This document shows positions 34,437-42,678 of a DNA stretch of 64,000 nt, piece after piece. This DNA is from Chryseobacterium jejuense. GTDB lineage: Bacteria > Bacteroidota > Bacteroidia > Flavobacteriales > Weeksellaceae. The notes under the pieces were generated by a model. The model was not told the DNA's origin, did no database searches, and saw only the letters and a program-made list of their open reading frames with translations. Position numbers and translations under genes: made by a program. Location of the stretch: NCBI RefSeq assembly GCF_017877355.1, contig NZ_JAGIPR010000004.1:372001-436000 (forward strand). The letters run 5' to 3'. The stretch's first letter is position 1. Each line of letters starts with the position of its first letter.

Positions 34437-36313
34437 TGTATTTTTCATCCATGATTATTGATAAAGAAGAAATCCAGAAGAAAAAGAAAAAGCTGGACGA
34501 TTGTAAGGCTTATCTTAAAAAAGAGTTTATTGGCATAGATAAGATCATCGATGATATCATGGAATATCTTCAGATCTGGTATCTAATGCCTGAAATCCTA
34601 ACCCGCCCCGTGGTTATTAATCTATGGGGAATGACCGGAGTAGGAAAAACCGACCTGGTAAGAAAAATGGTTCGTTTTCTTGATTTTCAAAACCGTTTTG
34701 TGGAGATTGAACTAAGCAATACGGATGAAACTTCATGGAGTAAAAGTGTTTCCGACATCTTACAAAGTAATGGACTAAGTGATGAGAAGCCAAGCATCGC
34801 CCTTTTCGACGAGATCCAGCGTTTCAATACTATAGATCCGGATGGTATTCCGGTTCCACAAACCAAGTTCACTGATTTTTGGGAGCTTTTAAGTGATGGA
34901 CGCCTGAGTAAAAGAGAACGGGAAGATCTTGAACACTATTTATTCTCTTACCTTTTCCGAAAAAAAGAAAATGACAGACGAAAGCTGAACGGAGAGACGG
35001 AACTGGATGAAAATCCGTACCTGAACTTATGGGATGCCAAAGAATTAAAAAAATACCTCAGCATGGATGATGATGTGATGAGCATTATTGATATGAAAGA
35101 GGAAGACATGATTAAACTGATCCGAAAAAAGCAGAAAGAAAAGAAAATCTATGAACCTGTGGATTACAGCAAAATGCTTATCATCATCAGTGGAAACCTG
35201 GATGAAGCCTTTCAGATGTCAAAAGAAACCAGTGAAGCAGATGTGGATGCCAATATTTTCCATGCGTTCACTAAAAAAATAACGGTTGTTGATATTAAAA
35301 ATGCTTTAGCCAGAAAATTTCGTCCTGAGCAGGTAGCCAGATTCGGGAATATTCATCTGATTTATTTTTCATTAAAAACCGAAGACTTTCACAAGCTGAT
35401 TCAACGGGAGATCAATAACCTGAAGCATCAAACAAAAACAAAATTCGGAGTTTCTTTAAAAATAAATAAAGCTATTAATGAGCTTATCTACAGGAACGGT
35501 GTATTTCCGGTTCAGGGAGTTCGCCCTGTATTCAGCAGTGTTGTGGATATTTTGGATACCAACCTCAGCAAGTTCTTATTTGAAGCCATTATCCATGATG
35601 ATAAGAACATCGAGATCAATTACCTTCAGGAGAAGAAAATTATTGCAGGAAAGATTGGTAAAAGAATCATTGAAATTCCTTATCTGGGTAGAATTGACAG
35701 TATACGACAAGCCAACCAACAAGATGCTGTAGCCAACATCAGTGTTCATGAATGTGGACATGCGGTCTCTTACATGCTATACACAGGCTTTGCCCCATTA
35801 CAGCTTAAAAGTAAGGTAGCAAGCAGCTATGCAGCCGGTTTTACTTTCCCACACCAGATCCATGATACTAAGGAAAGCCTTCTGAATAAAATCAAAATCT
35901 ATCTTGCCGGAGGAATTGCTGAAGAAATTATTTTCGGAGACCAGCATGCCAGTATTGGCAGAAGCCATGACAGGGAACAGGCAACAAGCCTGGCCATTGA
36001 TTTCATCAGAAAATATGGTTTTGAAGAAGATTTTCAGGCCGCTTATAATCTGGAGGCATACCCGCAGCGCATGCAACAGCACATTACAGATGAAAGAATT
36101 GAAAAACTGATGCAGGAACTCGCACAAAAAACGAGAGAAGACCTCATTCTACATCTGAACCTACTCAAGAATATGAGCAAAACCCTTAGCGAAAAAGGAA
36201 GTATGTATCCAAAAGAAATCTATGATATTGCAGTTAAGCACCAATTGGAAGTAAGCATCAAAGAAGAAGGCTATCTGCATATTACAAATTATCATGATTT
36301 GCTAAATTCCTAG
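34436..36313 (+). CDS. Soluble AAA+ ATPase fused to an FtsH-like M41 peptidase
   Basis: The 625-residue protein has an N-terminal AAA+ domain with Walker A GMTGVGKT (residues 65-72), Walker B LFDEI (D125, E126) and FRPEQVARFG near 295-304, which resembles the arginine-finger region of Clp/HslU ATPases more than that of FtsH. The C-terminal 200 residues are an M41 peptidase: H438ECGH442, AGGIAEEIIFGDQHA and D512 in SHDREQATSLA as the third zinc ligand. Unlike FtsH it has no membrane helices. It starts at ATG 34436 inside the DUF4407 stop codon. The pair looks like a split membrane protease with the anchor in a separate protein. Between Walker B and the arginine finger lies an unusual insertion of about 130 Lys/Glu-rich residues. 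Confidence 0.85.
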   Translation: MYFSSMIIDKEEIQKKKKKLDDCKAYLKKEFIGIDKIIDDIMEYLQIWYLMPEILTRPVVINLWGMTGVGKTDLVRKMVRFLDFQNRFVEIELSNTDETSWSKSVSDILQSNGLSDEKPSIALFDEIQRFNTIDPDGIPVPQTKFTDFWELLSDGRLSKREREDLEHYLFSYLFRKKENDRRKLNGETELDENPYLNLWDAKELKKYLSMDDDVMSIIDMKEEDMIKLIRKKQKEKKIYEPVDYSKMLIIISGNLDEAFQMSKETSEADVDANIFHAFTKKITVVDIKNALARKFRPEQVARFGNIHLIYFSLKTEDFHKLIQREINNLKHQTKTKFGVSLKINKAINELIYRNGVFPVQGVRPVFSSVVDILDTNLSKFLFEAIIHDDKNIEINYLQEKKIIAGKIGKRIIEIPYLGRIDSIRQANQQDAVANISVHECGHAVSYMLYTGFAPLQLKSKVASSYAAGFTFPHQIHDTKESLLNKIKIYLAGGIAEEIIFGDQHASIGRSHDREQATSLAIDFIRKYGFEEDFQAAYNLEAYPQRMQQHITDERIEKLMQELAQKTREDLILHLNLLKNMSKTLSEKGSMYPKEIYDIAVKHQLEVSIKEEGYLHITNYHDLLNS

Positions 36314-36354
36314 AGAAAATATCTATAGAAATCACAAAAACCATTAATAAATTC

Positions 36355-36386
36355 AAACCTTTTAGTTCAATCTGAAAGGTTTTTTC
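36355..36386 (+). terminator. Terminator after the AAA-M41 gene
   Basis: AAACCTTT / AAAGGTTT with a 12-base loop is followed by a T run. Confidence 0.8.
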
Positions 36387-36419
36387 TTTTTACATTTATA
36401 CCAGTAAAAATCAATTATC

Positions 36420-37013
36420 ATGAAAAACTTATTTTTAGCATGCACATTAGTGCTTAGCGGTATATTAGCTCCTGCACTAAAAGCTCAGGCAAGCGAGCCT
36501 TTTTTAGGACAAATAGCTTTTGTTCCTTATACTTTTGTCCCAAAGAACTGGGCTGAATGTAATGGACAAATTCTGCCAATTGCTCAAAATCAAGCTCTTT
36601 TTTCCCTTTTAGGAACTACTTATGGAGGAAATGGTATTACAACATTTGCTTTACCAGACATGAGAGGAAGAGTGCTTGTTCACAATGGGCAGGCTCCCGG
36701 AGGACCAACAACTTACACGATGGGACAGATTGGCGGTGCTGAAAGTGTCACCTTAACAGTAACACAAATACCTGCACACAACCACACAGTAAATGCAGTG
36801 ACTACCGACGGTAACCAAAATGCCCCTACTGGAAGCCTTCCTGCCAATACAAAAGTTCTGGATAAAGAATATTCAGATGCAGCAGCAAATACTACAATGA
36901 AGAGTACAATGCTGAACAATACCGGAGGAAATCAGGCTCACGAAAACAGACCACCATTTCTTACTCTGAAATGTATTATTGCATTAACCGGAGTATATCC
37001 ATCACAAAATTAA
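36420..37013 (+). CDS. Exported tail-collar domain protein (microcystin-dependent protein family)
   Basis: The 197-residue protein has a signal peptide (about residues 1-24). A phage tail-collar domain follows: FLGQIAFVPYTFVPKNWAEC, NGQILPIAQNQALFSLLGTT and YGGNGITTFALPDMRGRV. The C-terminal part AHNHTVNA and NRPPFLTLKCIIAL is also typical of the MdpB/tail-collar family. These are found in non-phage contexts in Bacteroidota as surface or secreted proteins of unknown role. No phage genes lie nearby. The T9SS gene starts 5 bp after its stop, so the two are cotranscribed. Confidence 0.87.
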   Translation: MKNLFLACTLVLSGILAPALKAQASEPFLGQIAFVPYTFVPKNWAECNGQILPIAQNQALFSLLGTTYGGNGITTFALPDMRGRVLVHNGQAPGGPTTYTMGQIGGAESVTLTVTQIPAHNHTVNAVTTDGNQNAPTGSLPANTKVLDKEYSDAAANTTMKSTMLNNTGGNQAHENRPPFLTLKCIIALTGVYPSQN

Positions 37014-37018
37014 AAACT

Positions 37019-37705
37019 ATGAAATTTCTCTACTTACTATGTCTGGTGCTTGTATGCTCAGCTTCAGCCCAGACAATCACTTTTAACGGGTGTCATAATC
37101 TGTTTGAAGATCAGAATTTTACCTTCAACAAAATAGGAGTAGATGCTTTTAATAAAAACATTTATATGACAACCCCTATTAACGATCAGCAGCCTTGTAG
37201 CGGATTGGGGAACTGTGAGTTTAAAATTCAATGGAACAATACCCTTACAAGATGGGAATTTCTTGGTGATGAAGGAGACGGAACGTTTACTAGCCCTTTT
37301 TTAATTTATTACAACTCCACAGGAAATAACTCTCTCTCCATACCTCCAGGCAATAATGCCGGAATCTGGATTGAAAATACAACTGTAACAAACGGAGACT
37401 GTAATGGAAATCTTACAACTGGCAATTCTACAATGACCGGTGACGTACAGGGTCCCGCACTTGGAATACAAGAAGTTTCTAAAGGTAAAATTCAAGTTTT
37501 CCCTAATCCTGTTTCAGATTTCATCCAAATTTCAGGGATTAATGATGGACAAGTTATACAGATTTACAATATTGACGGAAGACTTATAAGGTCTGAAGTA
37601 TTTGATTCAAAAGTGAATGTTTCACAGCTTACATCAGGTGTTTATGTATTAAAAATCAAAACCCGGGGGATGCAATCTCATGAGTTTAAATTTGTAAAAA
37701 AATAA
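37019..37705 (+). CDS. T9SS-sorted secreted protein
   Basis: I use ATG 37019 (228 residues), where a good signal peptide begins (KFLYLLCLVLVCSASAQ); the longer frame to 36971 overlaps the tail-collar gene. The middle part (about 20-150) is unknown and contains CSGLGNCEFKIQWNN. The last 75 residues form a type A T9SS sorting domain: IQVFPNPVSDFIQISG, IYNIDGRLI and LTSGVYVLKIKT. The protein should be secreted by the type IX system. Its tight coupling to the tail-collar gene suggests that the two products work together outside the cell. Confidence 0.85.
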   Translation: MKFLYLLCLVLVCSASAQTITFNGCHNLFEDQNFTFNKIGVDAFNKNIYMTTPINDQQPCSGLGNCEFKIQWNNTLTRWEFLGDEGDGTFTSPFLIYYNSTGNNSLSIPPGNNAGIWIENTTVTNGDCNGNLTTGNSTMTGDVQGPALGIQEVSKGKIQVFPNPVSDFIQISGINDGQVIQIYNIDGRLIRSEVFDSKVNVSQLTSGVYVLKIKTRGMQSHEFKFVKK

Positions 37706-37730
37706 ATAGGATATTTTAAAATCGAATAAA

Positions 37731-37761
37731 AAAAGACTGCCTTATGATAAGACAGTCTTTT
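37731..37761. terminator. Bidirectional terminator before guaB
   Basis: AAAAGACTG / CAGTCTTTT with an inner CTTAT/ATAAG stem separates the convergent T9SS gene and guaB. Confidence 0.87.
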
Positions 37762-37779
37762 CTATATTATGAATACTCT

Positions 37780-39240
37780 TTATAAAGAATAGTTTGGAGC
37801 TTCCTGTGTAATAATTACATCATGCGGGTGTGATTCTTTCAATCCGCTTCCTGTAATCATTACCAATTTGGAATCTTTTTGTAAAGCTTCAATATCTTTA
37901 GCTCCACAATATCCCATACCGGCTCTTAAACCTCCGGTTAACTGGAAAATCACATCTTCTAGTTTTCCTTTGTGTGGTACTCTTCCTTCAATTCCTTCAG
38001 GAACGAATTTCTTAGCTTCACTTTGGAAATATCTTTCTTTTCCTCCTCTCTTCATGGCAGAAAGACTTCCCATTCCCTGGTAAGACTTGAATTTTCTTCC
38101 CTGGAAAATAATTTCTTCTCCCGGTGCTTCGTCTGTACCTGCTAACAGGGATCCTAGCATTACTGCTCCTGCTCCACTTGCAATAGCTTTTACAATATCT
38201 CCGGAAAGCTTGATCCCACCATCTGCAATAACAGCTACGTTTTGAGATTTAGCATATTCGTAAACATTATAAATTGCTGATAATTGAGGCACCCCAACTC
38301 CGGCAACTACTCTGGTTGTACAGATTGAACCTGGACCAACACCTACTTTAAGAACATTAGCTCCTGCTTTGATAAGATCTGCAGCTGCTTCAGCGGTTAC
38401 GATATTTCCTCCTACGATATCTAAAGTTGGATATGCTTTTCTGATTTCAGAAATTTTATCTAAAACACCTTTAGAATGCCCATGAGCAGAGTCAATCGCT
38501 ATAATATCCACTCCAGCCTGCACTAAAGCTTCAATTCTGTCTAAAGTATCTTCTCCCACTCCCACTCCGGCACCCACGATAAGACGGCCGTTCTGGTCTT
38601 TATTGGCATTTGGATATTCTAGTTGATTATCGATATCTTTAATAGTAATTAAACCTACAAGCTTGTTATCCTTATCTACGATAGGTAATTTCTCAACTCT
38701 GCTTCTAAGAAGGATTTCTTTTGCTTTTTCAAGATTGGTATCTTTGTCTGAAGTGATCAGGTTTTCTTTCGTCATGATCTCCTCTACTTTCACATCAAGA
38801 TTTTCCTGATATTTTACATCTCTGTTGGTAATAATTCCGATAAGAACATTATCAGCATCCACTACAGGAAGTCCTGAGATTTTGAACTTAGCCATCATCT
38901 CTTTAGCCTGTCCTAAAGTGTAGTCTTTTGATAGGGTAACCGGATCTGAGATCATCCCGTTTTCGGAACGTTTTACTCGGTTCACCTGTGCTGCCTGCTC
39001 GGCAATCGTCATGTTTTTGTGGATAAAGCCTAAACCTCCAACTCTTGCCAGGGCAATAGCTAAATCACCTTCAGTAACAGTGTCCATTGCAGCGGAAACT
39101 ATCGGAACATTCAGCGTTATTTTGTCGGTAAGTCTTGATTTTAATGAAACCTGGTTAGGTAAAACTTCTGAATAAGAAGGGACTAGAAGAACGTCATCGA
39201 AAGTGATGGCTGTCTCTACAATTTTGTTATGAATAGACAT
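37780..39240 (-). CDS. guaB: IMP dehydrogenase
   Basis: GuaB oxidises IMP to XMP with NAD+, the committed step of GMP synthesis. The 486-residue protein has the catalytic barrel split by two CBS domains (about residues 95-205, [20 protein letters not shown] and [20 protein letters not shown]). The active-site loop [15 protein letters not shown] holds Cys307. The flap [17 protein letters not shown] and [11 protein letters not shown] complete the family pattern. It is a single gene with its own promoter. Confidence 0.97.
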   Translation of the reverse strand: MSIHNKIVETAITFDDVLLVPSYSEVLPNQVSLKSRLTDKITLNVPIVSAAMDTVTEGDLAIALARVGGLGFIHKNMTIAEQAAQVNRVKRSENGMISDPVTLSKDYTLGQAKEMMAKFKISGLPVVDADNVLIGIITNRDVKYQENLDVKVEEIMTKENLITSDKDTNLEKAKEILLRSRVEKLPIVDKDNKLVGLITIKDIDNQLEYPNANKDQNGRLIVGAGVGVGEDTLDRIEALVQAGVDIIAIDSAHGHSKGVLDKISEIRKAYPTLDIVGGNIVTAEAAADLIKAGANVLKVGVGPGSICTTRVVAGVGVPQLSAIYNVYEYAKSQNVAVIADGGIKLSGDIVKAIASGAGAVMLGSLLAGTDEAPGEEIIFQGRKFKSYQGMGSLSAMKRGGKERYFQSEAKKFVPEGIEGRVPHKGKLEDVIFQLTGGLRAGMGYCGAKDIEALQKDSKLVMITGSGLKESHPHDVIITQEAPNYSL

Positions 39241-39254
39241 CTTTACTTTCTTTG

Positions 39255-39262
39255 CAAAATTA
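39255..39262 (-). promoter_or_regulatory. -7 promoter element of guaB
   Basis: The minus strand reads TAATTTTG, a -7 match 14 bp before the guaB ATG, so the leader is only a few bases long. Confidence 0.6.
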
Positions 39263-39335
39263 GGCTATTTTAATGACATATGAAAATCATTTTTAATAGT
39301 TTAAATAAAAATTAATAATCAATAAGTTAAATCGA

Positions 39336-39362
39336 AAAACCGCTCTTTTTAAGAACGGTTTT
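39336..39362 (-). terminator. Terminator of the ECF sigma operon
   Basis: AAAACCG / CGGTTTT with a partly paired inner loop is followed on the minus strand by TTTTTCG. It lies about 90 bp past the last DUF4252 gene. Confidence 0.72.
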
Positions 39363-39455
39363 CCTTTACAAAATAAATTTAGTATGTCTGAAACTACTTG
39401 CGACAATTAATTTTTCTTGATGATTAAAGAATAATATGAGGTTTTAATCATTTTT

Positions 39456-39956
39456 CTATTTATCTGAAACGGCATTGATCATTTTTGAAATATCGTCAGG
39501 AGTAAAGCTCCCTTTTACATCTACAAAGACCAATTCCTTATCTGAATTCACTGTAATCAGCATGTTTTTAATAGCTTCACCCTTTTGCTTTACACGCAGA
39601 TTCACATTTTCGCCGTTATGTTTTATGGTAGCCCAGTCTTCGTATTGATTATTGTTCAAAAACTTAGCATAATCATTAAGCATTTCTTTACTCCCATTTT
39701 CTACGGTAAGAACCTTTATTTTCGAAACCTTTTTAATAAGGTTAATAAGTTCTTCACTTTCTCCTTCTTTCTTCAAAGCCTTTTTAATATATGGCTTAGC
39801 CAGCAATAACGGCACATTAAAACTTGTAAACTTAGCTTCCTTAAAGTCATACTTAGAGTCTGAAAAGAAATCCATATTTGGTTTTTCTGAAACAATACAA
39901 GACTGAAGGGCACCTATTATCAAAAGTGATAAGAAAATAATTCTGAGCGTTTTCAT
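39456..39956 (-). CDS. DUF4252 lipoprotein
   Basis: The 166-residue protein has a lipoprotein signal ending LQSC (Cys20). The rest matches the DUF4252 layout: AKPYIKKALKKEGESEEL, ISKIKVLTVE-type strand, YEDWATIKHNGENVNLRVKQ and a C-terminal LVFVDVKGSFTPDDISKMIN. It follows the DUF4252-GIN gene by 10 bp in an operon headed by an ECF sigma factor. The N-terminal half of the upstream gene is a related DUF4252 domain, so the operon holds two paralogous copies. The function is unknown, but envelope stress is likely from the context. Confidence 0.85.
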   Translation of the reverse strand: MKTLRIIFLSLLIIGALQSCIVSEKPNMDFFSDSKYDFKEAKFTSFNVPLLLAKPYIKKALKKEGESEELINLIKKVSKIKVLTVENGSKEMLNDYAKFLNNNQYEDWATIKHNGENVNLRVKQKGEAIKNMLITVNSDKELVFVDVKGSFTPDDISKMINAVSDK

Positions 39957-39966
39957 GGTGATTATT

Positions 39967-41247
39967 TTAATCCATTGGTCTTAGTAGTCCGCCTGATGTT
40001 TTACTGATATTAGCATCTATTTCCGGTCTTCCTCTATATCTGACAGATCCACCTGAAGATGCTCTTACTTTTAATTTATCCGATACATTTACGGTAAGAT
40101 TTCCCCCGGAAGTTGCTTCCGTTTCAAGGTAAGTAAATTTCAGATCGTCAGCTTTACATAATGCTCCACTGCTGATATCAATAGTTCCTGAATCTGCTTT
40201 TCCACTCAAACTGATATTAGAACCGCTTGAACTTTTAATCCCAATATTACCGGCTGTAATTCCTGCTCTGATGTTTGATCCTGAAGATACTGAAATGGTT
40301 GCGGCATTTGAAATTTTGAAATCTCCGGTAATATTGGAGCCGGATGAAGCATCAATTTTCATATTTTTTTCCTGAATAGAATTTACGATGGTAAGGTTAG
40401 AACCTGATGAAGCATCAATACTTTCCATTCTTGGAGAAGATACATTAACACTTAAATTTTTAAATCTCAGATTTCTTACTCCTTTATTATCAATATAAAT
40501 TCTCAAAACACCATTTTCCACCTTGGTAATGATATACTCTAACTTATCTGAATCGGCAATCACTTTTACACTGGTTGGTTTTTCCTGTTTAAAGATTACG
40601 TTTACACCCGTACTTACCTGAATACCTGAAAAATTACCTACATTTCTGGCTTCACCATTAAGGTAAGATGAATTACTATTTGAAGTCGCATTACTTCTTG
40701 TGCTGGAAATCGAGTTCTTTTTAGTCTCACTGGAGTTAATAATCTTGCTTACATCATCCATAGACAATTTCCCATCAAGCATTACAAATATGCTTTCTCC
40801 GCTTCCACCATCGATGCTTAACAGCAGATCATCCAAAATACCATTTTTAGCTTCTGCAGAAAGGAATTTTACTTTAGCTCCGGCATTATTCACGGACATG
40901 ATTTCGTTGTAGTTCAGATTCTTTAAATAAGAAGAAATATCTTTACTTAACTGAGACATGTTAGTCTGAACCTTACGCCCTTCAGCAGTATTTCCCTTTT
41001 CCGGATTTTCCGTAATCAGAATCTTAAGTCCGTTGATCTTTGACAATAACGGTTTAATCTGATCCAGCTGGGAATCATCAATATTAAGACTGCTGAGCAT
41101 CCCGAACATAGGTTTTGCAATCTTAATGGAAGTTACTCCCTCTACTTCCTGATATTTATCAAAAAGCTGGTCAAATTTATCTTTTTGTCCATATACATTA
41201 AAGAAATGGGTAAAAGCAAGAGCGAATATTATGAATAGTTTTTTCAT
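39967..41247 (-). CDS. DUF4252 + GIN (DUF2807) domain exported protein
   Basis: The 426-residue protein has a signal peptide (about 1-20, ending NVYGQ). A DUF4252 domain spans about 22-175, ending ESIFVMLDGKLSMDDVSKII. A Ser/Asn linker (about 178-196) leads to a GIN/DUF2807 beta-solenoid (about 200-426), starting NFSGIQVSTGVNVIFKQ and made of repeated short turns of the kind IDASSGSNLTI, VSSGSNI and KSSSGSNIS. GIN domains form adhesin-like beta-helices. It is the third gene of the sigma/anti-sigma operon, 46 bp after the anti-sigma gene. Confidence 0.87.
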   Translation of the reverse strand: MKKLFIIFALAFTHFFNVYGQKDKFDQLFDKYQEVEGVTSIKIAKPMFGMLSSLNIDDSQLDQIKPLLSKINGLKILITENPEKGNTAEGRKVQTNMSQLSKDISSYLKNLNYNEIMSVNNAGAKVKFLSAEAKNGILDDLLLSIDGGSGESIFVMLDGKLSMDDVSKIINSSETKKNSISSTRSNATSNSNSSYLNGEARNVGNFSGIQVSTGVNVIFKQEKPTSVKVIADSDKLEYIITKVENGVLRIYIDNKGVRNLRFKNLSVNVSSPRMESIDASSGSNLTIVNSIQEKNMKIDASSGSNITGDFKISNAATISVSSGSNIRAGITAGNIGIKSSSGSNISLSGKADSGTIDISSGALCKADDLKFTYLETEATSGGNLTVNVSDKLKVRASSGGSVRYRGRPEIDANISKTSGGLLRPMD

Positions 41248-41293
41248 GAGTCAATTTTATTTTTTAAGTTAATGATGGCAACTGTTTTTCAGA

Positions 41294-41965
41294 TTAATAA
41301 TCATCTTCTACCACCGTAGGCTGTGCCAATTTTTCACTAACGTTATTTGCAAATATCTGGAATGAGTATTTTGTTACATTAATAGCTTCTTCTACATTGT
41401 CTATTCTTTTACCGTTTACAATAACGTAAGAATTTTCATAGCCTGTAGAATCTTTAGAGGTATTATTTTTAAAAGAGGAGTTGTCTGCATATCTTGGCTT
41501 TCTTTCCTTTTTAAGTCTTCCTCTTTTCGGTAAGATTTCATCCATAACATCTTTTTCAGCTACATTATTTTCCTGAAAGATAGAATCTTTTTTAACCCCT
41601 GAAATAGAATCGGTATGATTCACTGCCACCTGGTCCTTGTGATTATTGTTTTCTTCAATAAAGCTGGACTTCTGCTTCAATACTTCATTTTTCACAATAC
41701 TTTCCTTATCCTGAACTCCTGCTTCGGAATTAGTTTTAAGGAAAAATCCGATCCCAAAAACCAGCGTTACACTGGCGGCCATCCAGAACCATTTGGGAAA
41801 TGAGGGCTTTTTATTTTCTTCAAGAGGAATAATAGGCGTTGTGTTTTCTTCAGAGGTTGTGTTTTCTGCCTGCTGAAGGAAATCATCAAAGCTCCATTCC
41901 ATTTTTTCTTCCTTTATATCCCGGAAGATTTCGTCGTATTTATCTTGTAATTGATCTTTTTTCAT
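41294..41965 (-). CDS. Putative anti-sigma factor, single-pass membrane protein
   Basis: The 223-residue protein has a charged cytoplasmic N-terminus of about 57 residues (YDEIFRDIKEEKMEWSFDDF), one membrane helix (WFWMAASVTLVFGIGFFL, about 59-76) and a Lys/Asp/Asn-rich periplasmic part. It starts 26 bp inside the ECF sigma gene. Overlap, topology and position fit an anti-sigma factor, but I see no zinc-anti-sigma (ZAS) His/Cys motif. The next two genes (DUF4252 family) are probably the targets or sensors of the system. Confidence 0.78.
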   Translation of the reverse strand: MKKDQLQDKYDEIFRDIKEEKMEWSFDDFLQQAENTTSEENTTPIIPLEENKKPSFPKWFWMAASVTLVFGIGFFLKTNSEAGVQDKESIVKNEVLKQKSSFIEENNNHKDQVAVNHTDSISGVKKDSIFQENNVAEKDVMDEILPKRGRLKKERKPRYADNSSFKNNTSKDSTGYENSYVIVNGKRIDNVEEAINVTKYSFQIFANNVSEKLAQPTVVEDDY

Positions 41966-42449
41966 AGCTCATCAGTTGTGAGATTTGTTCTTTTACTTTT
42001 TGTCTTGCCCGCATAAGGTTTACCCTTACTGCATTTTCCTCCATTTCCAGCATTTCAGAAATTTCGGAAACATCGTACTCTTCTACATCTTTCAAGTGGA
42101 TCACCAGCTTCTGTTTTTCGGGAAGTTGATTAATAAATCCTATAATATATTCTTTAAGGTTATCAACGTCCATACTGTAAAGTTCCGACCGGTGAAGCTG
42201 CATATCCGCAAAGCCTATCTTCACATCGTGATGCTTCAGGCGGTTCAGGCATTCGTTCCGGACAGACTTCAGCGCATAGGATTTTAAGTTCCCAAACTGC
42301 TCCAGTTCATCCCTCTTCTGCCAGAACTTCATCATGATATCCTGCACTACATCTTCTGCCTCATCACTACTCATAACGAATCGCTTCGCAAAACGATACA
42401 TCTCGTCTTTGAGAATAAACACCGTATTCTTGAAAGTTTCTTGGGTCAT
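41940..42449 (-). CDS. ECF-type RNA polymerase sigma factor
   Basis: The 169-residue protein has a sigma region 2 (about residues 10-75: FAKRFVMSSDEAEDVVQDIM, MKFWQKRDELEQFGNLKSYA) and a region 4 (about 110-160: LPEKQKLVIHLKDVEEYDVS, EISEMLEMEENAVRVNLMRA). These are diagnostic of extracytoplasmic-function sigma-70 factors. It overlaps the anti-sigma gene, and is followed by two DUF4252-containing genes, all on the minus strand. Such operons usually regulate their own promoter; no consensus housekeeping -7 element is evident directly upstream. Confidence 0.93.
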   Translation of the reverse strand: MTQETFKNTVFILKDEMYRFAKRFVMSSDEAEDVVQDIMMKFWQKRDELEQFGNLKSYALKSVRNECLNRLKHHDVKIGFADMQLHRSELYSMDVDNLKEYIIGFINQLPEKQKLVIHLKDVEEYDVSEISEMLEMEENAVRVNLMRARQKVKEQISQLMSYEKRSITR

Positions 42450-42510
42450 GAGTTTTGTTTCTTATAGGTAAGACAACCAGTCTTTACAATCTATTACATC
42501 AAAAATAAAA

Positions 42511-42534
42511 AAACTTCAAATATTTTTGAAGTTT
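42511..42534. terminator. Hairpin terminator upstream of the sigma gene
   Basis: AAACTTCAAA / TTTGAAGTTT with a TATT loop is flanked by A and T runs. It lies 62 bp before the sigma factor gene and about 100 bp after the terminator of the preceding gene, so it could end a short transcript from that gap or act as an attenuator. Confidence 0.7.
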
Positions 42535-42632
42535 TTATTTTTTATCAGTTATTGACTGAGATAAACAAACTTTACATTCTTATTCTGGTACTGTTTTCCA
42601 TTTGTATGAAATGGATCAGGAAAATTGAATAG

Positions 42633-42678
42633 TATTAATAAATAAAACCTCCGAAATCGGAGGTTTTATTTATTAATA
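42633..42678. terminator. Long perfect hairpin after the GlmU-like gene
   Basis: Two 21-bp arms (42633-42653 and 42658-42678) pair perfectly across an AAAT loop, with core AAAACCTCCG / CGGAGGTTTT and AT-rich outer parts TATTAATA. The right arm includes the stop codon of the GlmU-like gene. It should terminate transcription strongly in both directions. Confidence 0.88.

Noticed and set aside
36420..37013. Prophage remnant suggested by the tail-collar domain
   Set aside because: The protein has a signal peptide and no phage genes surround it; this family is common outside phages.
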